From NCBI GenBank assembly GCA_933207985.1, contig OW240921.1:105165573-105229572 (forward strand): DNA of 64,000 nt, written 5' to 3'. This document shows, piece by piece, positions 21,966 through 33,498 of this stretch. Every line of letters starts with the position of its first letter. The first letter of the stretch is position 1. Origin of the DNA: Pelobates cultripes. Lineage: Eukaryota > Chordata > Amphibia > Anura > Pelobatidae. The notes below the pieces were generated by a model, which ran no database searches, was not told where the DNA came from, and saw nothing but the letters and a program-made list of their open reading frames with translations. The translations under genes were made by a program, and so were the position numbers.

Positions 21966-22315
21966 TAGAGATGTCGCGAACTGCTTGCCGAACTGTTCGC
22001 GAACTGTCCGCAGGCGAACAATAGCGTGTTCGCGTTGGGCGAACATATGCGATTTCCGGTCCGCCCCCTATTCGTCATCATTGAGTACACTTTGACCCGG
22101 AACCTCACAGTCAGCAGACACTTCCTAGGAGGGAGAGTCTGCTGCTGATTGGCTGGAATGTGTCTGCTGACTGTGAGGTTCCGGGTCAAAGTGTACTCAA
22201 TGATGACGAATAGGGGGCGGACCGGAAATTGCATATGTTCGCCCAACGCGAACACGCTATTGTTCGCCGGCGGACAGTTCGCGAACAGTTCGGCGAGCAG
22301 TTCGCAACATCTCTA
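21966..22315. mobile_element. Palindromic hAT MITE, 350 bp
   Basis: TAGAGATGTCGCGAACTG at the left and its mirror ..CAACATCTCTA at the right close a long palindrome whose arms hold TTCGCG motifs, GGTCCGCCCCCTATTCGTCA and AACCTCACAGTCAGCAGACA. Flanking octamers CCCCACAG (21958-21965) and CCGCACAG (22316-22323) match at 7 of 8 bases. The arms match the right end of the 3.96-kb element at 25287-29246, so this is probably its short derivative. Confidence 0.88.
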
Positions 22316-22735
22316 CCGCACAGATGTTTTGAACTAAAATGCCCATGCTTCTTTGAATAAAATGGATAGCCAACACCCATGTTTCTTGGAATGAAACAGA
22401 TTTGCACAGAATCATGACTGATAGACAGTGAGTCATGCGAGTTGTGTTCAAAACATCTGGAGGTCCGCAGGCTGTGCAGGCCTGCCATATTGGGTTCTCT
22501 AATCTCATGATGATGGAAAATCATGTCAGATGGGAAAAGAGGATGGACTGTGAGATGGGTATTATTTAAGTGTGATGGATGTTATCTAAGTTACAAATAC
22601 CCTGCACACAGGTGCACCCTGCAATCCGCCCACTAACCCAGAAAGGTTCTCCATGCAATACGGACACCACCAATCCGTGCAAGTACCAGGTAAGTAAAAA
22701 ACACGCGCAACACACAGGGGTACAAATAGTGAAAG

Positions 22736-22867
22736 TATGGTGAAAGTATTTATCTAAAGGGAAAGTCTTAATCATGTTTCATGCTAGCATAATTAAGGCT
22801 CTGAGGATGCAAAATTGCACTACATTATTGGGGTGGCTTACCCTTAAATAAATACTTTCACCATTTT
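22736..22867. repeat. Small foldback
   Basis: Arms near GGTGAAAGTATTTATCTAAA and TTAAATAAATACTTTCACC enclose AAGGCTCTGAGGATGCAAAA. It resembles, loosely, the other foldbacks with a stem-loop in their centre. No target duplication seen. Confidence 0.5.
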
Positions 22868-24784
22868 TATTCTGCATAATTGTCTAGGGTTTCTACTTAT
22901 CTGGTGTTATCTAAATGTAATCATGGTAACATTAACAGCACTGTATAAGGTATTGCTTAAACATTTCTTAAAGAAATTAATTAACTATTCTAGGCATTAC
23001 TACTTGTCTAATTGAAATTGGTTTGCTGCCTGGACTTTCCTTATGCCATCTCCTTATTAAGTCATCTTCAGACAGTTTAACACTGAATGATGGTTTCCAG
23101 ATGTCCGCATCCCAGCTCCTCTGTGCTGCTTGACCTTATGCTTTCAGATGAGTCATGACAGTAAAGAGAAACATTTTAGGTAGAAGGGCAAGAATAAGAC
23201 AAATTAAAAATCAGGTAATAAACTACGCCATGCAAATAATAGATAAGGATGTACTGTAATTAGTTTTGCATACATTTCTACATAGGATGACAAGATAATG
23301 ATAAAACAAATGCTTCCTTTCATCTTTTCCCAGAACAAAAGGAAAGAAAACATTTTCATAAAATATATTAGGTGTAGTTTAAAAATAAATAAACGTCAAC
23401 AAAACATGTACAGCTTATGCAATGCCAATTGATGTTTGCATAAAAGTCACTTTTTTGTGCATTTTTATTATGCAAAGTCTACTGAAGAAGCACTTGTTTA
23501 AAACTTGAGATATTTCTTAATTGTCACCACAACACTAAAACTGGATTAAATACCGATGCAAGCTTGAAACCAGAGGAGCATGGCTTATCAGTGCAAAATT
23601 GTGACTAACATATCCAGGCTTTGAACAGAGGTCGAAAATGTTTGTAAATACACTATATTGGTCCTAATGTGTGATTATCAACTAATCTGTGAATTGTTGG
23701 GAGTTCACCAGGTAATTGCAAAAGTAAACTTGATACCTTCTAGAGTATTTACAGTTTAATAAAGATAAAAGAAATTTAAGACCTATGTGGGGACTAACCA
23801 AAGGACAAGCAACTGAGTTTCTCTAAGCTTTTGCCCAATCACTTTCATATTCTCTCTTTTTATTGCAATGCATTTGCTCAGGCCCTCCCTAGGGGGGTAT
23901 CAGATACCTCGCTCATGAGGCCCTAGGTAAGCCAAAATGACTGTCCGTGGTTGCTGTATTTCTTGTGCAGAAAACCCTTGTTGGTATTTTTACTGCATTT
24001 ATGGGTGGGATCAGTCTGTGATGCAAATGGTATAGGCTCTCTTTGTAAAGTCATAAATGAGAAAAAACATTTGAGACCTCAGCGGGGACTAACCCGAAGG
24101 CAAGCTATTGAGTCTATCTAAGCTTTTTCCCATTCTCAGAGATCTCATATTCATTGCTTAAGTTTAATAAATAACCCTGAATGTGTGAGAGAATTTTGTA
24201 CAGCCCAACCCACCTTTAAATAAAAAATGTGTGCATTTTCGTATCAATATAAATAAACATAATTATTATGTATAATAATACTATATTATACTGTCTCTCT
24301 CAATGTTGCTTAATGCTTTTTGTTTGTACATAATACAGATTAGTTAACAGGGCACATAAAAATGCTATTAAAATTGTACAAGGCTACTTAAAATCACCTA
24401 TATCAGAAAAATAAAATAATATTAAGGGCTTCATAGAGCAGTCTATGGTCATTCCTGTCCACATATGCCGATATTTATTCTGTTTTTATGTTTAGCAATG
24501 ACTCCCGTATTTTGCCTAGTCGGTTCTGCACTGTTCTACAAGTGTTGATAAAGGCATTGATCAATTCAGCCAAATAATGTCCTGTCATACATCAGACAGA
24601 CATGGCATTATTGATGATGTGCAGATAGTTTGTCCTTGCATATCTCCCACTTTATTTAAACCTATACAGTATGCCACACTTCAGAGGTATAATTGCTTGT
24701 GTGAATGATGTAGTGTAATTATGGACAGTTTAATGTAAGGGTTTCCCATGTGGTGGTGTTGTTTTTGAGGGACATCAGAATGAT
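22868..24784. other. Gene-free stretch with one diverged direct repeat
   Basis: The segment GGGGACTAACCAAAGGACAA with TAAGCTTTTGCCCA (23790-23845) recurs as GGGGACTAACCCGAAGGCAA with TAAGCTTTTTCCCA (24086-24135), about 296 bp apart. No gene or other repeat is recognised. Confidence 0.45.
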
Positions 24785-25278
24785 CTTCATTTTGTCTTTG
24801 AACTGCTTCTTTTGTCCTTCAAGGGAGGCTTTCCCTGGTTAAGTTCTCTGTAAAAATGCTGTTCAGGAATAGGCTCATTTGACATTCTCAAAACATATTT
24901 GGGCCATCTGGTCTGGACTCTGATCAGCAATGTGTGAACTGACAGCAAACTGGTTCTGGTAAGGACTCCAGTGCCAGTCAACTTGTACGGCCATGGATTT
25001 TAGAAGCTTTTGCAGGCAGGACATATGGAAGGGATTTAACTGATGCGCATGACTCCAGTAAACAGTCCAAGTCCCACAGACGTACAATAGAGTTGGAGTT
25101 TCAATGTGAAGTGGTCCACTGCCTGAAGTTTCTGTCCATTTACAGTAATGAGTGGTTCTAATATGGAGTTCAGCAGAACTGGGCAAGAACTTTTCACTGG
25201 TCACTGATTTAATCCCTGCCAACGTGTTGAAAATATCAGCTGCCCCCTCCTGACACACAGTCAAGGAAGTTTCAATGG
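24785..25278 (-). pseudogene. RTE-like LINE C-terminal remnant
   Basis: The minus-strand frame from 25264 reads LLYVCGTWTVYWSHAHQLNP then FHMSCLQKLL, and, after a stop, GKASLKDKRSSSKTK. The pattern ETWTVY..H...LN.FHM.CL..LL followed by a basic tail is familiar from the C terminus of RTE-type LINE polyproteins. It is stopped and 5'-cut by the hAT element at 25287; its upstream remainder may resume at 29255. Confidence 0.5.
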
Positions 25279-25661
25279 GACATAACTAGTGATGTCGCGA
25301 ACATAAAATTTTCGGTTCGCGAACGGCGAACGCGAACTTCCGCAAATGTTCACGAATGGGTGAACAGGGCGAACCGTCATAGACTTCAATAGGCAGGCGG
25401 ATTTTAAAACCCACAGGGACTCTTTCTGGCCACAATAGTGATGGAAAAGTTGTTTCAAGGGGACTAACACCTGGACTGTGGCATGCTGGAGGGGGATCCA
25501 TGGCAAAACTCCCATGGAAAATTACACAGTTGATACAGAGTCTGGTTTTAATCCATAAAGGGCATAAATCACCTAACATTCCTAAATTGTTTGGAATAGC
25601 GTGCTTTAAAACATCAGGTATGATGTTGTATCGATCAGGTAGTGTAAGGGTTACGCCCGCT

Positions 25662-25970
25662 TCACAGTGACAGACCAAACTCCCCGTTTAACACACCGCA
25701 AACAACCGCAAACAGTCCATTTGCACAACCGCAAACTCCCCATTTGCACAAGGTTGGATACCAAGCTAGCCATGTCCGTTCCTTGTCCTCACTGATGTCA
25801 TTGAAGGTCTCTTCCTTCACCCAGCCACGTACAACACCAAGGGTCCCCAAAAGGTGACAACAAGCCCCCTGGGATGCCTGCTGTGTTTGGTCTTCCACAT
25901 CCTCAAAGCCACCTTCCTCCTCTGACTCCTCTTCTTCAGACTCCTCTCTCTGCGTTGCCTCTCTCTGCGT
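25662..25970 (-). pseudogene. Acidic C-terminal remnant of the hAT element protein
   Basis: Minus-strand frame: a glutamate/serine-rich stretch (about 25965-25905, ESEEEESEEEGGFEDV) leads into EDQTQQASQGACCHLLGTLG and VVRGWVKEETFNDISEDKE. Acidic tails of this kind are common at the end of transposase-like proteins, but I do not see the hAT dimerisation motif, so the identity is inferred from position inside the element. Confidence 0.4.
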
Positions 25971-25974
25971 TATT

Positions 25975-26960
25975 ATAAGGTGTGTTTGTGAAGAATCGCC
26001 CTCAATTCGTTTGGACTATTTCCCTCCCTGCTGTTGTATTCGTGAGATTTATTACCTGTATTACTGGTGCATTCGTTATTTTCTGTACATTCAAATCCCT
26101 TGTTCGGTAAAATAGCTATTTTACCGAACAAGGACCACCCTGGGTAGCAATTAGAACATCGAATCGTGTGTAACCGCAAGTTAATTGAGAGTTCTCCATT
26201 TCAGGAGCCGAACACGTGGTGAAGAACAATGGATGGCGGCCTTTTTAAACTCCCGAACGGCCAGTCAGCGGGACTTAGGCGTTGACAGCCTGGAACTATT
26301 TTCGGCATAGCCCTCCAGCATGACCCGGTCCCCCATGGAAGTCCCGCCTGGCTTATTTCCACGAACTTGACATGAACGGCGTTCGGGAAATTCAATCTAC
26401 CGAATGAGGGGAACACTTTCCACGAAACTCTCTATTTCTTAACCCCTGGTAGTTTTCGTGTAAATTGACACGAACAGAGACCGGCTCCTAGCCCCAATTT
26501 CATGGAACTCCAAATCGGATACCAGCATGAAGGGAGCCGGTCAAACTTCCACACGATGCGACACGAAAACTACCAAACAAATATTTGTGAAATTTAAGTA
26601 TGTTGCTTCCCAGACCATCAGCTACCCAGGGATGTTAAAATTATGTTTGTATGTAATATAAAAAAGTACTTTTCTGAAATTGTCAAAAACTGTAATGTTT
26701 CTGGCCAGCAGATAATTGAACTTTGTGTATTGTAGAAACTCAATTATCTAGCCTAGCCCAGAGGAGGAGGTTTGTATTGCATAAATTGTTAGTTCTGTGT
26801 GCCAGTAAATCAGTCTTGTTCCAGCATTAAGCCTTGGCTCATGTGTGGATTATTTGGTGATTACAGCGATATTTCTTCTCGTGGATTATTGGGATTACTC
26901 TGCTATTGGGAAAAGGAAAACTAGACGGTGATATTGACTACTACCATCACAGTGTTAAGT
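25975..26960. mobile_element. LTR-like segment nested in the hAT element
   Basis: The block CCTGGAACTATTTTCGGCAT (26290-26309) and the following CCCATGGAAGTCCCGCC match blocks in the solo LTRs at 32565 and 47331 (CCTGGAACTATTTTGGGCAC and CCTGGAACTGTTTTGGGCAT). The tail resembles LTR 3' sequence, with repeated GTGGATTATT, and finishes near CCATCACA. Boundaries and target duplication could not be fixed. It is probably a third, diverged member of that LTR family. Confidence 0.45.
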
Positions 26961-27360
26961 AGTACTATTCCTATCAGTTTAATCCCTGTTACGTCCCCTA
27001 TTAGGGGACGTGTATATGGCATCGATTTTAGGAACCGGGAGATGGAAAAAGATGCTTGGTTGGTCCTCCTACTTCAAATTTGGGGCACTGCGCGTGCAAT
27101 ATAATGTGCCACCAGATAGGAGTGGTGTGTTTAGTAGTACTATTCTTATCAGTTTAATCACAATGTCACAACTACTAGTGTGGTCCAGCACGCAGAAACT
27201 ATGTAAACATATACATAGGCAAGAAAAGGAAAATAAAAGGACAGAGCGTAAACCGGACCTTAGAATGGCCAGACTAATACGCTAGAGAGAGAGAATGGTC
27301 AAAGGGAAAGCCGAGGTCAAGGAAGCCCGAAAATACACAATACCGTTTACACAAGCCAAG

Positions 27361-27591
27361 TCAGGGAAACCAGAATTCAGGATAACCAGGGAAAAGCCAA
27401 GATGCGTCAAGTTTCCAAGCAAAAGCTGTAGAAGATTGGGTGTCCTGTGTTAGCCAGTCAACTATGTCCTCAGAACATTTCGAGTTCAGGGTACGTGGCC
27501 TCTGAACACTGGGCATTATTCTAGGGCCAAAGGGAATCACAGCACCATGACCACGACGGCCCCTGCGGGGTGGCCTGCCTCTGCCTGTCAT
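27361..27591 (-). pseudogene. RG-rich N-terminal frame of the hAT element
   Basis: A 76-codon minus-strand frame begins MTGRGRPPRRGRRGHG and continues PFGPRIMPSVQRPRTLNSKC and DIVDWLTQDTQS. It starts just downstream (minus sense) of the tandem promoter-like repeats, which fits a first exon. The arginine/glycine start would bind nucleic acid. Only this fragment is left; no downstream catalytic part is recognised. Confidence 0.4.
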
Positions 27592-27599
27592 TTTTTTTC

Positions 27600-28025
27600 C
27601 GATTAGTGGTACTATGCGTGCAAGCTACTGTGACAACAGATATGAGTGGCACTGTGCAGTGGCAGAAGTTGGCAGAGTAGACGCTGTAGACCTGACACAC
27701 ACGCTTGCAGACAACTAACTGCTATTCAATCTATTACAGTCAAAATTGTATTTTTTTTTTAAAATGTACACTACTGTTACACCAGATATGAGTTGCACTG
27801 GTGTGACACTGTGCCCTGGCAGGCCCTGAAATGCACACGTGTGAAGGAAACTGACTGCTATTATATTACAGTCCAAAAAGTTTTTTTTTTGTTAAATGCA
27901 AGCTATTGTGACACCGGATATGAGTGGTGGCACTGGGCAAGCGGGCACAGTATACGCTGTGAGCCTGACACACACGCTGGCAGACAACTAACTGCTATTC
28001 AATCTATTACAGTCAAAATTTTATT
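27600..28025 (-). repeat. Three tandem copies of a 125-150 bp unit in the hAT element
   Basis: Each unit has AAGCTACTGTGACA-like sequence, GATATGAGTGGCACTG, CCTGACACACACGC, AACTAACTGCTATT and ATTACAGTCAAAAT, followed by a T run. Copies start near 27617, 27769 and 27898; the middle one is more diverged. Lying directly before the RG-rich frame on the minus strand, they may act as promoter units. Confidence 0.7.
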
Positions 28026-28029
28026 TTTT

Positions 28030-28890
28030 TTGGTGATGCTGAGGGTGGTGGGGGGAAGCTGAGGGTGGTTGGGGGTGGTGATGCTGAGGGTGTGTGGGGG
28101 TAGTGAAGGGCTGGGGAGGTGTGTGGTGATGCACTTTGAGGAGGCGGTGTGGGGGTGGTGATGCTGAGGGTGTGGGGGGTAGTGAGGCTGAGGGGTGGTG
28201 TGGGGGTTGGTGATATACTGAGGAGGTGTGCAAGAGGTGGGAGGCTGAGGGTGTGGGGGGTAGTGAGGCTGAGGGTGGTGTGGGGGTGGTGATGCTGAGG
28301 GTGGTGTGGGGGGTAGTGAGGCTGGGGGTGGTGAGGCTGGGGTGGTGTGGGGGTAGTGAGGCTGGGGGTGGTGAGGCTGGGGGTGGTGTGGGGGGTAGTG
28401 AGGCTGAGGGTGGTGATGCTGAGGGTGGTGTGGGGGGTAGTGAGGCTGAGGGTGTGGGGTAGTGAGGCTGAGGGTGGTGTGGGGGTGGTGATGCTGAGGG
28501 TTTGGGGGGTAGTGAGGCTGAGGGTGTGGGGGGTAGTGAGGCTGAGGGTGTGGGGGTGGAAAGAGGCTGAGGGTGGGGGTAGTGGAGGCTGGGGGCAGGA
28601 GGCTGGGGTGGTGTGGGGCAGTGAGGCCAGTGGTGGGGGTGGTATGCTGAGGGGTGTGGGGTCTAGTGAGGCTGGGAGGGGTGTGGGGGGCAGTGGGAGG
28701 CTGAGGGTGGTGGGGTGGTGATGCTGAGGGTGGTGTGGGGTAGTGAGGCTGAGGGTGTGGGGGTTGTGTGAGGCTGAGGGTGGTGTGGGGGGTAATGAGG
28801 CTGGGGGTGGTGAGGCTGAGGGTGGTGTGGGGGGTAGTGAGGCTGAGGGTGTGGGGGGTAGTGAGGCTGAGGGTGTGGGGGGTAGTGAGG
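28030..28890. repeat. G-rich minisatellite (GTAGTGAGGCTGAGGGTGTG-type)
   Basis: About 860 bp of imperfect units around GTGAGGCTGAGGGTG and GTGGTGTGGGGG. The G-rich (+) strand has many runs of four or more G. The 322-codon minus-strand frame (proline/histidine/threonine-rich) is a repeat artefact. Confidence 0.9.
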
Positions 28891-29254
28891 TCAGAGAGAT
28901 CAGATGAGTCCTTCAGGACTGTAGTGGACACTGAATACACTAGTCTAGCTATCAATTTCTCTATCAAATCAACAGCAGCTACACTGTCCCTCCTCTCACT
29001 AAGAATGCAGCTTCACAATGAATGTAAAATGGATGCTGTCCAGGAGGTGGGAGGGTCTGGGAGGGAGGGTCTGCTGCTGATTGGCTGGAATGTGTCTGCT
29101 GACTGCGAGGTACAGGGTCAAAGTTTACTCAATGATGACGAATAGGGGGCGGACCGAACAGTGCATATGTTCGCCATCCGTGGTGAACGCGAACAAGCGA
29201 TGTTCGCCCGGAACTGTTTGCTGGCGAACCGTCCGGGACATCACTAGACATAAC

Positions 29255-31639
29255 ATTCCTATGTTCACTGAATGGACCCTACCATTCTAGCACTCTAGAG
29301 AATGATAAGGGTTGCTATACTAGTTTGTTTTAAAAAGCAGTTTTAAATATATTTATTTTAAAAATATATGACTTGACAGTATTTACTGCATGTGGGCATC
29401 ATTCACAAATGCAGACCTTATTTTTGCATTCTGATGCCATTTTTTGTATGTACATTCAGGATCCTTACAAATTACTAAGAGCACGGCATTTGACCATTTT
29501 ATGTTTCTATTTTTGTCACATCAACTGTATGTGAGAAAAATTGCATTTCTGCTTTTATACTAACATTTCTGACTGTGTGAAATATTGCAAAATAAACATT
29601 GCTTGCTATCTAAAGTGTTTAATTTCCCAAATATTTTTATAAAGGCTGAACAAATAAATGAAAAATAAAAATTCTTGAAAACATTTAATAGCATAATATG
29701 ATGTGTCTGTCTATGTATTGGGGTCCCACTGTAATATCATGGGACGCAATTTTGGGTCCCGACCTAGAAGTAAAAAAATTGCTCTATATCAGTTGTGGCA
29801 CTAAAATATTTAAAATTTTTCTTTGCTGCTTACTGACAATTAAGTATTGACAAATTTCTTGATTTTCTGGGTTTTACTTTACTAATTTTTAGCTTTTTAT
29901 CATTGTCATTATTTTGTGTATATTTTTATGTAACAACATGTCTTTTTATATAACAATATGTGAAGAAGTATAAATGGCAATTTTAGGTGTGTTTTCTTTG
30001 CGTCCTCAGTTTCTTCATAATAAAAAGCACGCTTTAAAAAAATATTACATTGTTTACTTGTTATTAACTATCTTTTTAGTCACTTATATTGCATTGTGAG
30101 CTAGTAAATCAGATTTTCCTGCATATCAGGATAACATGGAGTTTGAAGACAAGCAGATTTAAGATTTTGGGGGTTATGCATCAAAACATTCTGTTCTAAA
30201 AAGTGGAGCCAAAATGCAAAGAGGGGAAGTCGCCAGTGGATCGTGTCTGCTGGTTCCGCTGGTTTCCATGGTGATTGCACAGTTTTTAGTACTTTAGACT
30301 ACTATTTAGAAAAGAATGTTTGGATAAATTGCCCTCATTATGTCTGCAGTGGTTTCTTCCATGGCATTTATGTCTAATGCTTTAGCCATATCAATAGCCT
30401 TCGTATTGAATAATTCACTTAGTCAGCCAGAAAGGAGAAACTACTTAAAATTGTTTCATGTATTTTATATATAGTATATAAAACAGAATAGCATCAACAA
30501 TGCAAGTTGCTAATGAAAGCTAAATCCTTGTATATTTTATAGATTAATTAAATAGCAATTACTCTACAACTTCTTTACAAACCCTGGACCATGTTTGCCA
30601 ATTTATCTCATAATGGAATGAACTGGAATTCAAAGTTTCTTCGGCAGAAAGTGAAAACTTGAGCTACAACTTAAGCACTTCATTTTTACAGTTTACTTTG
30701 AAGATCAGTGAGCGTTTAATGCAGCCCTGGTTCTTTTTGGAGTTGAATTGTGACAGTAAAAACCTGCAGTTGTCATATTTACAGAGCTGAGCTCTTTGAT
30801 GGTATCATCTTATTTGGATTCTTTAGTATTACCTAATATACAAGTAGTAAGCAAACAAGCAAAATAAGAAAATGTTACCTCTCTTGAATTTTGGTAAGTT
30901 CCCCTTAAGCACTGAATGTGATATGTACATTTAGAAGTTACACATTGTTTCTACAGTGAACAATTATAAAAACTGTAATTTGACCTGGAACAAAATATAT
31001 ATTTTTTCCAGTAAACATCAAAAACAAACACAAAGTAATGTATCAGAAATCAGATCAGAGACAGACGCGCACGGGATCAGGGTTCTAAGAGAGAGGTATG
31101 TGGAGTTAATAGGTCTCTGAAAAGTGTAGCATGCTTGTTATTATTCTTGCTGAAATACGTTTAGCTGGATTCATCTGAATACAGGGGATAAAACTTTGGC
31201 ATATGAAACAACAGGGATTGGATCAGAGTAGCTAAAAAAACCAGCAAACTAAGTTGCAGTTCCAATTCGAGTGCTATAGCGAAGTGACGTGGAGAAAAGT
31301 GGAGTAGGGGAACAGAACAAGGAAAGAATGGACAGCATAAAAACACCAGAAACCCCTCCCCCCCAGGTCCTTCCTCTTTGCACTGAAGTAGAAGGAAATA
31401 TTAGACAGGAGGCCAGTGATAGGCTGAGAGCTCTAATACTCTCAGCCTGTTAATTGGCAAACATTAACATAAACAGTTCATAGCCCCAACATGAGGGTTA
31501 AACCATTGACAAATGGCTTAACAACCGAAGGTAAGAAGGCACACAGATACTGAGATTAAATGAGTTTAAGTTATTCTGTTGCCTGCTATATCAACACTTA
31601 AAATGCACATGTAGTTAGAAGATATATTGTAATATTTGC
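29255..31639. other. Gene-free AT-rich stretch
   Basis: The first bases may continue the RTE-like LINE that the hAT element split. Otherwise no coding frame, RNA gene or bounded repeat is supported. Confidence 0.35.
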
Positions 31640-31893
31640 CGTGCCATGAGGACGTCCAGCGTCAACCAAAACCCCATAGGAAAGCACAGTACAATGCTTT
31701 CCTAAGGGAAAAGTACTAATGCGAGTGCGGCCATTGCTGAAGTTGGTGAGGGAGAGGCGAAGACAGAGCCCAAACCAGCTTTGAGAGACATTGGTGCTTT
31801 TCAATCCCATCTGCACCAGGGAAGAGAGGACACCATAGAGAGCTATAGTGCCTAGAAATCAACTTGTTTTCCTAACACTATAGTTATCCTTTA
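31640..31893. mobile_element. TTAA MITE fragment
   Basis: The right end reads CACTATAGTTATCCTTTAA, a decayed family terminus, preceded by AACTTGTTTTCCTAACACTA as in the hairpin terminus at 55992. The left part (ACGTCCAGCGTC..CCCCATAGGAAAGCA) matches 13260-13290. The left terminus is missing. Confidence 0.55.
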
Positions 31894-32559
31894 ACCTCAT
31901 TGGGTGTATATTAAAAAAAAAACAAAACACTGTATATCACACAGGCATTCAGAAGAAAATTTCCATCAACAGCCACCAATACTATCTACAACAATCACAT
32001 GTTTATTCTTATCCCACAGTTATACCTTATTAAGATGACTTACCCTCTGAGATTCCATTCCTAAAAAAGAGGCTCAACTTCACCCCAAACAGGTGAGATT
32101 TAAAAAGCTCTTTAAACCTTAAAATGGACACACTATAACCATTTCACCTCATTGAATTGGTTATAGATCCTGTAATCCTGTGGCACTGTCTCTAGCTTCA
32201 ACAGTTTAACACTCAATAAGTGAGCATGAGCCCAACAGCTCAAACCCTAATGGATGTAAGACTGCAGAAGAGTTTGCACAGTTCATTCTAACCATACTAG
32301 TTCATACAAAGGGCACTAAACTGAAAGTGGTCAGCTGAAAATCTCAGCCAATCACAAGCCATCCATTAAGCTATCTCAAGTAGCTAAGAGGGGAAAAGCT
32401 GCTGTGGACTCTTATTTAAAAGACTATAAAATCTTTAAGAAACACTAACATTGACTGTGCTGGAATTTCTTTGATATTCCAATGCAGTCAAAAGATCATG
32501 AGACCAAGTAGGGACTACTTTGTCTTAGTATCTTTCCTATGCTTGCTAAAACATGAGAA
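31894..32559. other. Stretch with a further decayed MITE start
   Basis: At about 32115, CTTAAAATGGACACACTATA followed by CATTTCACCTCATTGAATTG resembles the 5' end of the TTAA family (compare 19872). No matching right end is clear, and no gene is seen. Confidence 0.4.
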
Positions 32560-32564
32560 GTCAA

Positions 32565-33395
32565 TGTGGCAGAAATGCCTTTGCCACGTGTTCTTGGAGG
32601 GGCCTGCTTGCCAGCCTCCTGCCAAAAGACTATGGGTCCTTTTAAAACTTATGTAATTTATGCACTTTTGTACTCCAGAAAGAGAGACCGACCGTTAGCC
32701 CTTATTCCCTGGAACTATTTTGGGCACAGGGCCATGTGCACGGTCGGTCAAAAATATGACTTCCATGGAAACCCCGAACCCCTAAACCGATCTGGGTGAT
32801 TTTTGGACATGCTGGTCTCCCAGATCGGGGCTATTAGGGGATTTGATTTTGTGGGTTTTCCATGTGTTTTGATGGTACTTTTGGGGTGTGGTTAAAATGT
32901 ATGTTTTCTGTGCCTGGAGATAATTTATTTTAGTACAGTTCCTAACTCTATTATCTCTCAGGCACAGGGGAGCCAATGCAATTACAGTGTGCTTTGTCAC
33001 AGTCCCCTCTCAAGTCCAGTGGGAATTGCCCCTGCAATATGTTATGGAAACCCCTTGCAGGGGGACTTGCATATAAAGCCAGTTGTGGCTGCCATTAAAC
33101 AGTTCTACTTCACCCTCAACACAGAGCCTTGTCTTGTGCTTGTAGGGAACAGTTATACTGGCTATAATATCACTAGCTCTTGTAAGAGCTATCCTGCTAT
33201 ACTCTCTTGGAGGAGAGGTCTTCCCACTGGGAGTTGGATCCAGGAGTTTGGTCCAGGGTGGGAAGAGACTGCGAGACCCCAGCCAAGCTGCAGGGACTAA
33301 GGGTCTATGGTGGTTATGGTGTCTGGTGGAGTGCTTGGAAGTACTCAGGGATACTAGGAAGCATCAATTGGCGGAGGCACCCAGTCGGGGTCACA
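32565..33395 (+). mobile_element. Solo LTR, 831 bp, with perfect 5-bp TSD
   Basis: It starts TGTGGCAGAAATGCC and ends GGGGTCACA, so it has TG..CA ends. GTCAA flanks it at 32560-32564 and 33396-33400. A TATAAA box lies at 33072-33077 (GCATATAAAGCC). No internal retroelement coding region is adjacent, so it is a recombined solo LTR, most likely Ty3/Gypsy-type by layout. Orientation is taken from the TATA box. The copy at 47331-48278 is its relative. Confidence 0.85.
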
Positions 33396-33400
33396 GTCAA

Positions 33401-33467
33401 GTTCTTTCATTTTCCCCAGCCATCACAAGTGAGCATGTGCAAGGATCAAACTCAATGAAAAAAAATA

Positions 33468-33498
<31 letters not shown>

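Larger units (their letters stand above)
25287..29246 (-). mobile_element. hAT element, 3.96 kb, non-autonomous, with perfect 8-bp TSD
   Basis: The left end TAGTGATGTCGCGAAC and right end CGGGACATCACTA are terminal inverted repeats, flanked by GACATAAC at 25279-25286 and again at 29247-29254, a perfect 8-bp duplication typical of hAT. Read on the minus strand it holds, in order: the end shared with the 350-bp MITE at 21966-22315, a G-rich minisatellite, promoter-like tandem repeats, a short RG-rich frame, a retroviral-LTR-like stretch, and an acidic C-terminal-like frame. No hAT catalytic core is seen, so it would need a transposase in trans. Confidence 0.85.

Noticed and set aside
27999..28967. 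A 322-codon minus-strand open frame
   Set aside because: Low-complexity Pro/His/Thr sequence from the G-rich minisatellite, with no domain.
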